64,000 bases of DNA. It comes from Lachnospiraceae bacterium FE2018. Its GTDB lineage: Bacteria; Bacillota; Clostridia; Lachnospirales; Lachnospiraceae. The stretch lies in the NCBI GenBank assembly GCA_000702845.1, contig JNKK01000003.1, positions 102,123 to 166,122 on the forward strand, written 5' to 3'. The translations under genes were made by a program, and so were the position numbers. Numbering within the stretch: the stretch's first letter is position 1; the number at the start of each line of letters is the position of its first letter. This document shows, piece after piece, positions 43,476 to 51,925 of this stretch. Below the pieces are notes generated by a model. That model saw nothing but the letters and a program-made list of their open reading frames with translations. It had not been told where the DNA came from and made no database searches.

Positions 43476-45374
43476 CTATGCTTCCCGGGTCTGCAGTTCA
43501 TACACGCGGGTGTAGATTCCGCCGGCGGCGAGGAGTTCTTCGTGCGTGCCGCGTTCTGCGATCTTTCCCGCTTCCAGTACAATAATTTCATCTGCATGTA
43601 TCAGTGTTGTGATTCGATGTGACACGAGCAGAACGGTTGCATCTCCAATCTGTTCTTTCATTGCCTGACGAATCTTTGCATCTGTCTCTGCATCTACTGC
43701 CGAGAGGGCGTCATCAAAAATCATGACAGGTGTGTGACGGACCAGCATCTGGGCGATTGCCGCCCGCTGCCGCTGTCCGCCGGAAAGCGTCACCCCGCGC
43801 TCGCCGACAAATGTATCGTAGCCGCGCGCCATATGATCAATTGTTTCATCCAGACATGCGACGGAAGCCGCCCGGTCCAGTTCCTGCTGCGTAACCGAGT
43901 CACATGCAATTCCGATATTATCCGCCAGACTCCGTGAGAATAAATATGGTTCCTGCAGTACCATTCCGATCTGTCTGCGCAGAACCGGAAGGGGAATGTC
44001 ACGAATATCTGTTCCGCCGATCGTAATGCTTCCCCTGTATTCCGGAACACCGGTTCCGTCTGCTTCTGTTAAATCAGGCAGCTCGTACAGCCGGTTCAGC
44101 AGCGAAAGCAGCGTCGTCTTTCCGCTGCCGGTCGCGCCCAGAATTCCAAGCGTTTTTCCTGCCGGAGCCGTGAAGGAAACATCATGCAGAATCTCATGAT
44201 CTCTGCCGGGGTAGGTAAACGATACATGTGAAAAGACGATATCCCCGCGAAAGCAGTCGTACGTGAAACTGTCAGGACCTGCATTTATGCCGGACACTTC
44301 TTCTCCTGTGCCGCGTATTTCTGTCTCCTGCTCCTCTTCTGCATTCATGATATAGCGAAGACGGTCAATGGAAATCTCTGCCTTGCTCATTTCGGTGATC
44401 ACACGGCCAAGTCCGCGGACCGGCAGTGAAATCAGGGCATTATAAGAAAGAAATGCGATAAATCCGCCGGCAGTCAGACTGCCGTTGACACAGAAAAGAA
44501 CGCCGAGAACTGTGACGACAAGATTCCGGACCGTCGCATACACATTTCCGGATGTCCAGAACGACGCAAGGATGAACTGCAGATGATACCAGAGATCCGT
44601 GTATCCGGCATTCTGCCGCATGAAACGCTCCTGCTCGAATTGTTCGCGCCCGAATGCGCGGACAACACGCACACCGGTCAGATTTTCCTGTGCGATGCTG
44701 GAAAGTTTTCCTTCTTCCCGGTCCACCTTTTCAAAAGCCGCTCCGACTTTATTGTGAAAAAACACAGAACTCAATACCATAACCGGAATAAAGAAAGCCT
44801 CGGCAAGTGCAAGTCCTGTGTGAATCCGCATCATGAACACGAGCGACATGACAATCAGCAGCACAACACGAAAAAGAGACATCAATTGTTCTGAGATAAA
44901 CAACTTGATTGTCTCCACATCCGAGGTACACCGCTGAATAATATCTCCGGTATGATTTTCACTGTGCCACGCATAAGGAAGCCGCACGATATGCGCAAAA
45001 AGACTGTCTCTTGTCTTCTGCACAAATGTCTCTGCACCCAGTGAGTCAAATAACATAAAAAGATACCGGCAGACCGCACCCAGCAGAGCGATTCCCAGCA
45101 CGAGCAGAGCGACCAGCCAGAGATGCGACCGGAAAAAAGAAACACCGCCTGCACCATTTACCAGTTTCTGAACAAATCCGGGGGCCGCAAGCGGTTCTCT
45201 GCCGATCACCGAATCCACCGTATACTCTATGATCTTCGGATTCATCAGATCCGCCAGCGAAACAATGCTCGCGAACAGAATGCTCAGCACAAAATACCTG
45301 AGGCTCCCCTTCAGGAAGTAAATGACAAGCGATGCTTTGGTATGAAATTGTATTTGTCTCTTTTTTTGATTCAT
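43476..45374 (-). CDS. ABC exporter half-transporter, Walker B Asp variant (heterodimer partner A)
   Basis: 632 residues: transmembrane domain (about 20-320), an acidic linker, and an ATPase with Walker A GATGSGKTT, canonical signature LSGGQRQR, but Walker B PVMIFDDALSAVDA, where the catalytic Glu is Asp. In known asymmetric exporters this substitution marks the non-hydrolysing site, and it complements the LSTGE signature of the next gene. The pair is therefore expected to have one active and one structural ATP site. Substrate unknown; drugs or lipids are likely for the family. Confidence 0.92.
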   Translation of the reverse strand: MNQKKRQIQFHTKASLVIYFLKGSLRYFVLSILFASIVSLADLMNPKIIEYTVDSVIGREPLAAPGFVQKLVNGAGGVSFFRSHLWLVALLVLGIALLGAVCRYLFMLFDSLGAETFVQKTRDSLFAHIVRLPYAWHSENHTGDIIQRCTSDVETIKLFISEQLMSLFRVVLLIVMSLVFMMRIHTGLALAEAFFIPVMVLSSVFFHNKVGAAFEKVDREEGKLSSIAQENLTGVRVVRAFGREQFEQERFMRQNAGYTDLWYHLQFILASFWTSGNVYATVRNLVVTVLGVLFCVNGSLTAGGFIAFLSYNALISLPVRGLGRVITEMSKAEISIDRLRYIMNAEEEQETEIRGTGEEVSGINAGPDSFTYDCFRGDIVFSHVSFTYPGRDHEILHDVSFTAPAGKTLGILGATGSGKTTLLSLLNRLYELPDLTEADGTGVPEYRGSITIGGTDIRDIPLPVLRRQIGMVLQEPYLFSRSLADNIGIACDSVTQQELDRAASVACLDETIDHMARGYDTFVGERGVTLSGGQRQRAAIAQMLVRHTPVMIFDDALSAVDAETDAKIRQAMKEQIGDATVLLVSHRITTLIHADEIIVLEAGKIAERGTHEELLAAGGIYTRVYELQTREA

Positions 45375-45393
45375 ACTGCTCTTGATTTATTTT

Positions 45394-45452
45394 CCCCCGC
45401 CTTAAGCCTTACGAGCCTGAAGCGGGGGACCTGGCTGTTTCTCTGCGTTCAC
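45394..45452 (-). repeat. Stop-codon-adjacent hairpin repeat, copy 1
   Basis: Minus strand: TGAACGCAGAGAAACAG, in which TGA is the phosphatase stop, then a GC hairpin CCCCCGC ... GCGGGGG. Related copies follow trmL and the aldo/keto reductase gene. Confidence 0.7.
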
Positions 45453-45907
45453 AGATTCTTTTTCAGATAGTTCAGGAGTCCGCAGCATCCATCCCATACA
45501 TCCCGCCAGGTTGCCCGGAAATCTCCGGAATAATAAGGATCCGCCACATTACCCGGCCGGTTTGTGTAATCCATCAGAAGACTAATCTTACCTTCCGGAT
45601 CTCCTTTGACATACCGCCGCATGCTTCTGACATTCATTTCTTCCATGCAGATCAGCATATCAAACTTCTTATAGTCCTCTGATGTCATACGCCGCGCATA
45701 TTTTCCGGCACAGGAAATTCCGTGTTCCGCAAGAATCCGACGCGCCGGCGGGTAGACCGGATTTCCGTATTCTTCCGCGGAAGTTCCCGCCGAATCAACC
45801 AGAACGCGGTCTGACAGCCCCTCTTTCTCAAGCAGATCCTTCATTACAAATTCAGCCATTGGGGATCTGCAGATGTTGCCCAGGCACACGAAAAGTATTT
45901 TTATCAT
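45449..45907 (-). CDS. Low-molecular-weight protein tyrosine phosphatase
   Basis: 152 residues with the P-loop CLGNICRSP at residues 8-16 (C-x5-R-S) and the general-acid loop DYTNRPGNVADPYYSG near residue 118. Cytoplasmic; dephosphorylates tyrosine (or arginine) on proteins, often linked to capsule control, although no kinase gene is nearby. GAGGAG precedes the ATG. Its stop codon is part of the hairpin repeat downstream. Confidence 0.95.
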   Translation of the reverse strand: MIKILFVCLGNICRSPMAEFVMKDLLEKEGLSDRVLVDSAGTSAEEYGNPVYPPARRILAEHGISCAGKYARRMTSEDYKKFDMLICMEEMNVRSMRRYVKGDPEGKISLLMDYTNRPGNVADPYYSGDFRATWRDVWDGCCGLLNYLKKNL

Positions 45908-45962
45908 ATGATATCCACTCCTCTTTCCTGTTTCACCAGCAGTAATCCATGTTTATCAAAGA

Positions 45963-47270
45963 TCATTTTTCCCTGATAATAGAAATGATCACAAATACAG
46001 TCAGGATGAACGGATAAAACAGGAACGGAATGATGGATACACTGGTGATCTTTGCAATGTTGGCCGCCACAAGCAGCTGTGCACCATAAGGAATAATGCC
46101 CTGCATAATGCAGGAACAGGTATCCAGCAGTGAAGCCGTTTTTTTCGGCTCAACACCATATTCTGTGCTGATCTCTTTCGCGATCGGTGCGGCGATTACG
46201 ATGGCAACCGTATTATTCGCGGTTGCAAGATCCATAAAAGCCGTCAGAAAAGCGATGCCGAACATGCCGCCGCGTCTGCTGTCCGCTTTTTTCCGGATCA
46301 TCTCAAGGATCGCCTCAAATCCTCCGTTTTCACGCATGAGTGCTGCGATCGATGCGACCAGAATGGTGACGATCATCGTCTCAAACATGCCATTAAGTCC
46401 TTCACCCATCGAAGCAAGTGCGGACGCATAGGTCAGTGAACCGGTCAGAACACCAACCAGTCCGAACATCAGGATACCCGCGATCAGTACAAGAAAGACA
46501 TTGATCCCCGCAATTGACATTGCCAGTACAATAAAGTACGGAATTGCCTGCCAGATATTAAATTCGAACGTGCCGATTGACGCGCCGCGGCTCATAATTG
46601 CGTATACAATCAGAATGATGAAAGTAATTGCCGCCGCAGGCATTGCAACTCTGATATTGGTCCGGAATTTGTCTTTCATCTCAACGCCCTGCGTCTTTGT
46701 CGCCGCAATGGTAGTATCCGAAATGAACGAAAGATTGTCTCCGAACATAGCGCCTCCGACAACAACTCCGACACAGAGCGGCAGAAGCAGTCCGCCGTTC
46801 TTCGAAACCGCAACGGCAATCGGCGCAAGAACGGAAATCGTGCCGACGCTGGTGCCCATCGCCATAGAAATCAGACATGCAATCACGAACAGTCCCGGTA
46901 TCGCAAACTTGCCCGGAATGATATTCAGCAGAAGATTCGCAGTGCTTGATGCGCCGCCTGCCTCTCCCGCAATGCCGCTGAATGCGCCTGCCATCAGGAA
47001 AATCAGCAGCATGATGACGATGTTGTCATCGCCGATTCCGCGTGCGCAGATATGGATTTTCTCATCAAAGCTGCGTGACGGATTCTGCAGAAAAGCCGCA
47101 ATCAGCGCGATCGAAAAGGCAAGCACGACAGATACGACATAGAAACCCATCTGGCCTTCTTCCGGATGGATGTACTCAAAGAAGATTCCGTTTCCGAGAT
47201 AAAGTATTAAAAACAACAAGATTGGAAACAGTGCTTTCGTATTCGCCTGTTTTTTGTTTGTATTGCCCAT
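45963..47270 (-). CDS. NhaC-family Na+/H+ antiporter
   Basis: 435 residues with about eleven helices. NhaC-type marks: GTSVGTISVLAPIAVAVSK, FGDNLSFISDTTIAATKTQG (read in two parts) and ATANNTVAIVIAAPIAKEI. It should exchange Na+ (or couple Na+ to organic acids) for H+. ATG 47270 is chosen because GGGAGGG lies just upstream; an earlier ATG would put that ribosome site inside the gene. Upstream sequence is filled by a 15-bp tandem repeat. Confidence 0.9.
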   Translation of the reverse strand: MGNTNKKQANTKALFPILLFLILYLGNGIFFEYIHPEEGQMGFYVVSVVLAFSIALIAAFLQNPSRSFDEKIHICARGIGDDNIVIMLLIFLMAGAFSGIAGEAGGASSTANLLLNIIPGKFAIPGLFVIACLISMAMGTSVGTISVLAPIAVAVSKNGGLLLPLCVGVVVGGAMFGDNLSFISDTTIAATKTQGVEMKDKFRTNIRVAMPAAAITFIILIVYAIMSRGASIGTFEFNIWQAIPYFIVLAMSIAGINVFLVLIAGILMFGLVGVLTGSLTYASALASMGEGLNGMFETMIVTILVASIAALMRENGGFEAILEMIRKKADSRRGGMFGIAFLTAFMDLATANNTVAIVIAAPIAKEISTEYGVEPKKTASLLDTCSCIMQGIIPYGAQLLVAANIAKITSVSIIPFLFYPFILTVFVIISIIREK

Positions 47271-47311
47271 GTTGACTGGTCCCTCCCTCATACTGTTATT
47301 ATTTCATTGTT

Positions 47312-47414
47312 TACATACGCAATGTTTATATGCGCAATGTTTTATATGTGCAATATTTATATGCAAACTGTTCATGTGTGCAATGTTTCTATGCGCAGTC
47401 TTTATGTGCGCAAG
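47312..47414. repeat. Degenerate 15-bp tandem repeat
   Basis: About seven copies of a TATGCGCAATGTTTA-like unit; GCAA/GCAG anchors at 47319, 47334, 47350, 47363, 47380, 47395 and 47410. It lies 40-145 bp upstream of the NhaC gene. Confidence 0.75.
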
Positions 47415-47437
47415 CATCCGCGGACACTTTCAACTCT

Positions 47438-47479
47438 CGCCCGCGAGACCCGGCGGGGGACTGTTCCACTTCGTTCACC
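47438..47479 (-). repeat. Stop-codon-adjacent hairpin repeat, copy 2
   Basis: Minus strand GGTGAACGAAGTGGAACAG immediately after the trmL stop, then CCCCCGCC ... GGCGGG-type hairpin arms (47440-47459). Confidence 0.7.
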
Positions 47480-47938
47480 TTATGACAAGCGTGGAAATCC
47501 GCACTGCCGCAGCGCCTCGTAGAGAATAACTGCTACAGAATTTGCGAGATTGAGCGATCGGATTTCATCCCCCATCGGGATGCGGATGCATCGGTCAGGA
47601 TACATCTTTCGGATTTCTTCCGGAATCCCGCCGCTCTCCTTTCCGAACATCAGATAGTCATCCGGTTGAAAATCAGCATCCGTGTAGACTCTGCTTCCTT
47701 TTGTCGTCGCACACCAGATCCGTGCATCCGGATGCTGTTCCAGAAATTCCTCAAAGTTTATATAGCGTGTTACATCAAGTTTTTCCCAGTAATCCATCCC
47801 GGAGCGCCTGATCTGTTTTTCTGTCAGACGGAAGCCCAGCGGCTCGATCAAATGCAGAGATGTGCCGGTCGCTGCACAGGTACGGCCGATATTTCCCGTA
47901 TTGCTCGGAATCTCCGGCTCATGCAGGATGATATGCAT
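47480..47938 (-). CDS. trmL: tRNA (cytidine/uridine-34-2'-O)-methyltransferase
   Basis: 152-residue SPOUT-class enzyme that 2'-O-methylates the wobble base of tRNA-Leu. Motifs: MHIILHEPEIPSNTGNIGR, LHLIEPLGFRL, FGKESGGIPEE, RIPMGDEIRSLNLANSVAV (trefoil knot). Normal length. AAGGAG precedes the ATG. Divergent from nth, 66 bp apart. Confidence 0.97.
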   Translation of the reverse strand: MHIILHEPEIPSNTGNIGRTCAATGTSLHLIEPLGFRLTEKQIRRSGMDYWEKLDVTRYINFEEFLEQHPDARIWCATTKGSRVYTDADFQPDDYLMFGKESGGIPEEIRKMYPDRCIRIPMGDEIRSLNLANSVAVILYEALRQCGFPRLS

Positions 47939-48004
47939 ATTATAACTCCTTGTGTTATACTGTTTTCTGATATATCTATCTTATTGAAAAAGAGGTTCTT
48001 TCTG

Positions 48005-48640
48005 ATGACAAAAAAACAACGTGTCCTTGCTGTCATCGAGCGGCTGAAAAAAGAATATCCCGAGGCATCCTGCACACTTGCCTATGAAGACGCCTGGCAG
48101 CTTCTGGTCAGCGTACGTCTCGCCGCACAGTGTACAGATGCGCGTGTAGATCAGATCACGCCTCTCCTGTATGAGAAGTTTCCGTCTGTCGCAGCGCTGG
48201 CCGCGGCGGACCCGTCAGAAATCGAGGCAATTGTCCGCCCCTGCGGTCTCGGTCCCAGCAAAGCACGTGACATCTCAAAATGCATGCGTGTTCTGCATGA
48301 ACAGTATGACGATCAGGTTCCGACAACATTTGAAGAGCTTCTCGCCCTTCCCGGTGTCGGCCGCAAAAGTGCGAATCTGGTCATGGGCGATGTCTTCGGC
48401 AAGCCGGCGATCGTGACAGATACGCACTGTATTCGCCTGTGCAACCTGATCGGACTTGTCGACAACATTAAAGATCCCGCAAAAGTCGAGCGGGAACTCT
48501 GGAAGATCGTTCCACCGGAAGAGGGAAACGACCTATGCCACCGTTTCGTCCTGCACGGCCGCGCCGTCTGCGTGGCGCGGCGCCCGCAGTGTGATGTGTG
48601 CTGTCTGGCAGATGTATGCAAACACGCTGCCGCACGCTGA
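48005..48640 (+). CDS. nth: Endonuclease III
   Basis: 211 residues. DNA glycosylase/AP lyase for oxidised pyrimidines. Helix-hairpin-helix LPGVGRKSANLV, catalytic Lys in that segment, catalytic Asp in IVTDTHCIRLCNLIGL, and the 4Fe-4S loop CVARRPQCDVCCLADVC with C-x6-C-x2-C-x5-C spacing. ATG at 48005 (MTKKQRVL) is used; a longer frame overlaps trmL and has no homology. GAGG is nine bases upstream. Downstream is the second GCATGC array, then convergent malQ. Confidence 0.97.
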   Translation: MTKKQRVLAVIERLKKEYPEASCTLAYEDAWQLLVSVRLAAQCTDARVDQITPLLYEKFPSVAALAAADPSEIEAIVRPCGLGPSKARDISKCMRVLHEQYDDQVPTTFEELLALPGVGRKSANLVMGDVFGKPAIVTDTHCIRLCNLIGLVDNIKDPAKVERELWKIVPPEEGNDLCHRFVLHGRAVCVARRPQCDVCCLADVCKHAAAR

Positions 48641-48687
48641 ATCAGGGGTTTCTAAAACACATACAACTTCTTTTGTGTAAAGATTAT

Positions 48688-49011
48688 GCATGCTTATCAA
48701 TCCCTTGTATACATGCTGTTTTTTCTGTTTTCGAGAAACTGCATGCCTCATTTCTCAGGGCAGGCATGCAGTTCTTCTCTTCTTCAGGAAAACGCATGCC
48801 TCATTTCTCAGAGCAGGCATGCAGTTCTTCTCTTCTTTGAGAAAATGCATGTCCAACGCCCCTGCTTAGGCATGCTTATCTACCTTGATTGAAAAATATG
48901 CATGTCTCATGCCCTTGCCAGAGCATGCTTATCTTCTCAAATTTGAAATAATGCATGCTTTATAACAATACACAGACAGGCAAAAATACTTCAGAACTTA
49001 TTTATGCATGT
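48688..49011. repeat. GCATGC phased array, copy 2
   Basis: Anchors (GCATGC or one- to two-base variants) at 48688, 48711, 48741, 48764, 48794, 48817, 48847, 48870, 48900, 48923, 48953, 48976 and 49006: strict 23/30 alternation without drift. The left end (TTGTGTAAAGATTATGCA) and right end (TTTGAAATAATGCATGCTTT, then ATAACAAT) are shared with copy 1. It fills the convergent gap between nth and malQ. Confidence 0.9.
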
Positions 49012-49065
49012 TCATGGCCCATCAAAAAGAATAAATGCCCCGACAATCCATATTAGCAGGAATGA

Positions 49066-50610
49066 TTAATCTTTCTCTTCCTTCCCCTCAGCAGAATCAT
49101 GTTTCTCCGGCTCTTTCGGCAGCCTTCCGTACAGCTTCGTCATGTCGTAGATCGCGCGGCAGAGTTCCTGTGACAGCAGTTGCGGCGTGACGCGCCACTG
49201 CCAGTTTTCTCCCATCATGCCCGGGGTATTGATCCGCGCTTCATTCCCCTTGACCAGATAATCCTGAATCGGGATGATGCAGAGGTCTGCAGAAGAGCGG
49301 TGTGCTTCCCGGATGAAATCCCAGGTAAACTGACCGTAGTCGGTGAAGATGGAATTGATAAATCTTCGCGCAAAGTCACGGTCATGATCATTGATGCATT
49401 CAATCCACGCGCGGGTTGTCATATTATCATGTGTACCGGTATAAACCACACAGTTTTTGACATGGCGATAGGTCAGGTATTCACTTGATTCGCTGCCGTC
49501 AAATGCAAACTGCAATACTTTCATTCCGGGGATGCCTGCGTCGTCGCGCAATTTTCGAATGCTGTCAGTCAGATTGCCGAGATCTTCGGCGATGATGGCA
49601 ACATCGCCCAGTTCTTTCCGGATTGCATCAAACAAAGCAATGCCCGGCCCTTTGCGCATTTCACCGTTTTCCGCAGTCTTATCACCGTACGGTATCGCAT
49701 AGTAGGAATCAAGTCCATTGAAATGATCGATCCGGATTACATCATAGAATTCCTGATTCTTCTTTATACGGCTGATCCACCATTTGAATCCGTCCTTTTT
49801 CATGTGATTCCAGTCATAGATCGGGTTGCCCCACATCTGTCCTGTCGCCGAAAATGCATCAGGCGGTGTGCCTGCGACATCAATCGGGCGGTGGTCCGCA
49901 CCGATCAGAAACTGCTCCTGGTTCGCCCATGCATCCGCACTGTCCATTGCAACGTAGAGCGGAATATCTCCGATGATTTTCACGCCTTTCTCTTCCGCAT
50001 AAGCATGCAGCTTATCCCACTGCATGTGGAACATGTACTGCTGGAAATAGAAAAATTCAATCTGATCTGACAACTCCTCTGCAGCAGCCTTCATTGCCTT
50101 CTGATCACGACTGCGAAGCTCTGCGTCCCAGCTGGTCCATTCCTGTCCGTCACAGCTGTTTTTAATTGCACGGAATAATGCAAAATCCTCCAGCCAGTAC
50201 TGATTTTTCTTCAGAAATGCGAGATACGCCTCTTCCTTCTGCCCGCCCTGTTCCACAAAACGGTCAAAAGCAATCTTCAGCACCTCAAAGCGGCTGTTGT
50301 AAAGCGCGCCGTAATCAACGCGTTCCGGGTTGCTGCCGAAATCATATCTGCTGCATTCATCTTCACGCAGCAGTCCCTTTTGAATCAGATCTTCAAAACA
50401 GATGAAATAAGGATTTCCCGCAAATGTAGAAAAGGACTGATACGGCGAATCACCGAAACCGGTCGGACCGATCGGCAGAATCTGCCAGTAACGCTGTCCT
50501 GCATCATGCAGAAAATCCACAAATTCATACGCTTCTTTTGAAAAACACCCGATTCCGTATCTGGACGGAAGGGATGAAACCGGATATAAAATACCACTCT
50601 CTCGCAACAT
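49066..50610 (-). CDS. malQ: 4-alpha-glucanotransferase
   Basis: 514 residues, GH77. Transfers alpha-1,4-glucan segments in maltodextrin and glycogen turnover. Motifs: ESGILYPVSSLPSRYGIG start, LPIGPTGFGDSPYQSFS, IGDIPLYVAMDSADAW, VIRIDHFNGLDSYYAIP (nucleophile Asp), IIAEDLGNLT (acid/base Glu) and YTGTHDNMT. AGGAGGAG precedes ATG 50610; a longer frame has no family sequence. Works with the GlgC/GlgD pathway but is encoded separately. Confidence 0.97.
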   Translation of the reverse strand: MLRESGILYPVSSLPSRYGIGCFSKEAYEFVDFLHDAGQRYWQILPIGPTGFGDSPYQSFSTFAGNPYFICFEDLIQKGLLREDECSRYDFGSNPERVDYGALYNSRFEVLKIAFDRFVEQGGQKEEAYLAFLKKNQYWLEDFALFRAIKNSCDGQEWTSWDAELRSRDQKAMKAAAEELSDQIEFFYFQQYMFHMQWDKLHAYAEEKGVKIIGDIPLYVAMDSADAWANQEQFLIGADHRPIDVAGTPPDAFSATGQMWGNPIYDWNHMKKDGFKWWISRIKKNQEFYDVIRIDHFNGLDSYYAIPYGDKTAENGEMRKGPGIALFDAIRKELGDVAIIAEDLGNLTDSIRKLRDDAGIPGMKVLQFAFDGSESSEYLTYRHVKNCVVYTGTHDNMTTRAWIECINDHDRDFARRFINSIFTDYGQFTWDFIREAHRSSADLCIIPIQDYLVKGNEARINTPGMMGENWQWRVTPQLLSQELCRAIYDMTKLYGRLPKEPEKHDSAEGKEEKD

Positions 50611-50635
50611 ACTATAACTTCTCCTCCTCTTTGAT

Positions 50636-50666
50636 TTGCGGCAGTTTTGCATAACATGTGCCGCAA
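50636..50666. promoter_or_regulatory. Inverted repeat in the malQ/lipid-kinase divergent region
   Basis: TTGCGGCA ... TGCCGCAA, 8-bp perfect arms 15 bp apart, 26 bp upstream of malQ; a plausible operator or hairpin. Confidence 0.45.
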
Positions 50667-50768
50667 CAAACAATATTTTACACAATTTTCCGTATACCTG
50701 CAACCACAGGGGCAGCCGGCATGTTATACTTAATCTATCAGTAAGAAACTGTCCGGAGGAGAATCGTT

Positions 50769-51833
50769 ATGTATTACTGTATTGCAAATCCATCTGCAAG
50801 ATCCGGAGGCCGCGACAGCACGCTTACGCAGCTGCTCTCGGTTTTGAAGCAGCAGAATATTCCCTGCCGGCTTTATTATACAGAAGGTCCCGGTCATGCG
50901 GGCCGTCTGGCACACAGAATCATAGCACAGGCGGACAATACGGTTCAGCCGGTCAATCTGATCGTTGCAGGCGGTGACGGCACATTCAACGAAGTGATCA
51001 ATGGCATTGACCGTTATGATCATGTCCGTTTTGCCTTTCTGCCGGTCGGCTCCGGAAATGATCTCGCACGCGGACTGGATCTTCCAAAGGATCCTGCCGT
51101 TTTAATCCGGCAGATTGCCGCAGGAAAAGTCCGCAGGCATCTGGATCTGGGCGCGGTACGCTTTCATACGATTGCAGACATTCGCTCCCGAAAACATACT
51201 GCCGGCAAACCCGGATTCCGGAGCAGACAATCCGGAAAAACGGCTGCAGAGCCGGGAGACAGCTCAGCTGTTCATACAGAAAGCAGCGGGAAAATCGCTT
51301 CCGGCGGCCTGACCCGCCGGTTTGTCATCAGCTCAGGCATCGGCTTCGATGCGGCAGTCTGTGAGGAAGCACTCTCCTCCAGTATCAAGAATTTCCTGAA
51401 CCGGTTCCATCTTGGCAAACTCTCCTATGGGATGATCGCGCTCCGCCAGATTCTTTTCACGAAGAAAACAGCCTGTGACATCCAACTGGATGACGGCCGT
51501 TCCCTGCATCTGGATAAAATGATGTTCTCAACTGCTATGAACTGCGCGTATGAAGGCGGCGGCTACCGGTTTGCCCCGGATGCCGATCCGTCAGACGGAC
51601 GCATGACACTGGTTTCTGTCGGTGATATTCCGGCCCTGAAAGCAATCCTGTCTTTCCCGGCCGCGCACGCGGGAAAATACTTTAACATCCGCGAGGTTCA
51701 TCACTTCACAATTCAAAAAGCGGAAATCCATATAGAACAGCCGCTCTGGGTGCACACCGACGGAGAAGTCTCGTTTCAGTCAGATCACATTACGCTCACC
51801 TGTCTTCCGCAAAAGCTTGCACTTCTTGTATAG
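50769..51833 (+). CDS. Diacylglycerol/lipid kinase family protein
   Basis: 354 residues. YegS/DgkB-type kinase: MYYCIANPSARSGG start, nucleotide motif GGDGTFNEVINGI, PVGSGNDLARGL, and C-terminal YEGGGYRFAPDADPSDG and VHTDGE. Phosphorylates diacylglycerol or related lipids for phospholipid recycling. Between residues about 137 and 180 there is a basic, low-complexity insertion (RSRKHTAGKPGFRSRQSG and following) not usual in the family. GGAGGAG precedes the ATG. Ends at a strong bidirectional terminator. Confidence 0.92.
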   Translation: MYYCIANPSARSGGRDSTLTQLLSVLKQQNIPCRLYYTEGPGHAGRLAHRIIAQADNTVQPVNLIVAGGDGTFNEVINGIDRYDHVRFAFLPVGSGNDLARGLDLPKDPAVLIRQIAAGKVRRHLDLGAVRFHTIADIRSRKHTAGKPGFRSRQSGKTAAEPGDSSAVHTESSGKIASGGLTRRFVISSGIGFDAAVCEEALSSSIKNFLNRFHLGKLSYGMIALRQILFTKKTACDIQLDDGRSLHLDKMMFSTAMNCAYEGGGYRFAPDADPSDGRMTLVSVGDIPALKAILSFPAAHAGKYFNIREVHHFTIQKAEIHIEQPLWVHTDGEVSFQSDHITLTCLPQKLALLV

Positions 51834-51877
51834 GAATTCCGAGTAATTTCCTAGTAATTTCCTAATACAGTAAAAAA

Positions 51878-51922
51878 ACAGGTCAGCCGCACCGGATAAC
51901 CAACCGGTACAGCTGACCTGTT
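51878..51922. terminator. Bidirectional terminator
   Basis: ACAGGTCAGC / GCTGACCTGT stem with an inner ACCGG/CCGGT pairing, flanked by AAAAAAA on the left and TTTTTTT on the right; serves the convergent lipid kinase and CMP-kinase-like genes. Confidence 0.9.
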
Positions 51923-51925
51923 TTT

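Noticed and set aside
48688..49011. CRISPR array candidate
   Set aside because: Regular period and palindromic units are present, but there are no unique spacers of fixed length between identical repeats, no leader and no cas genes.
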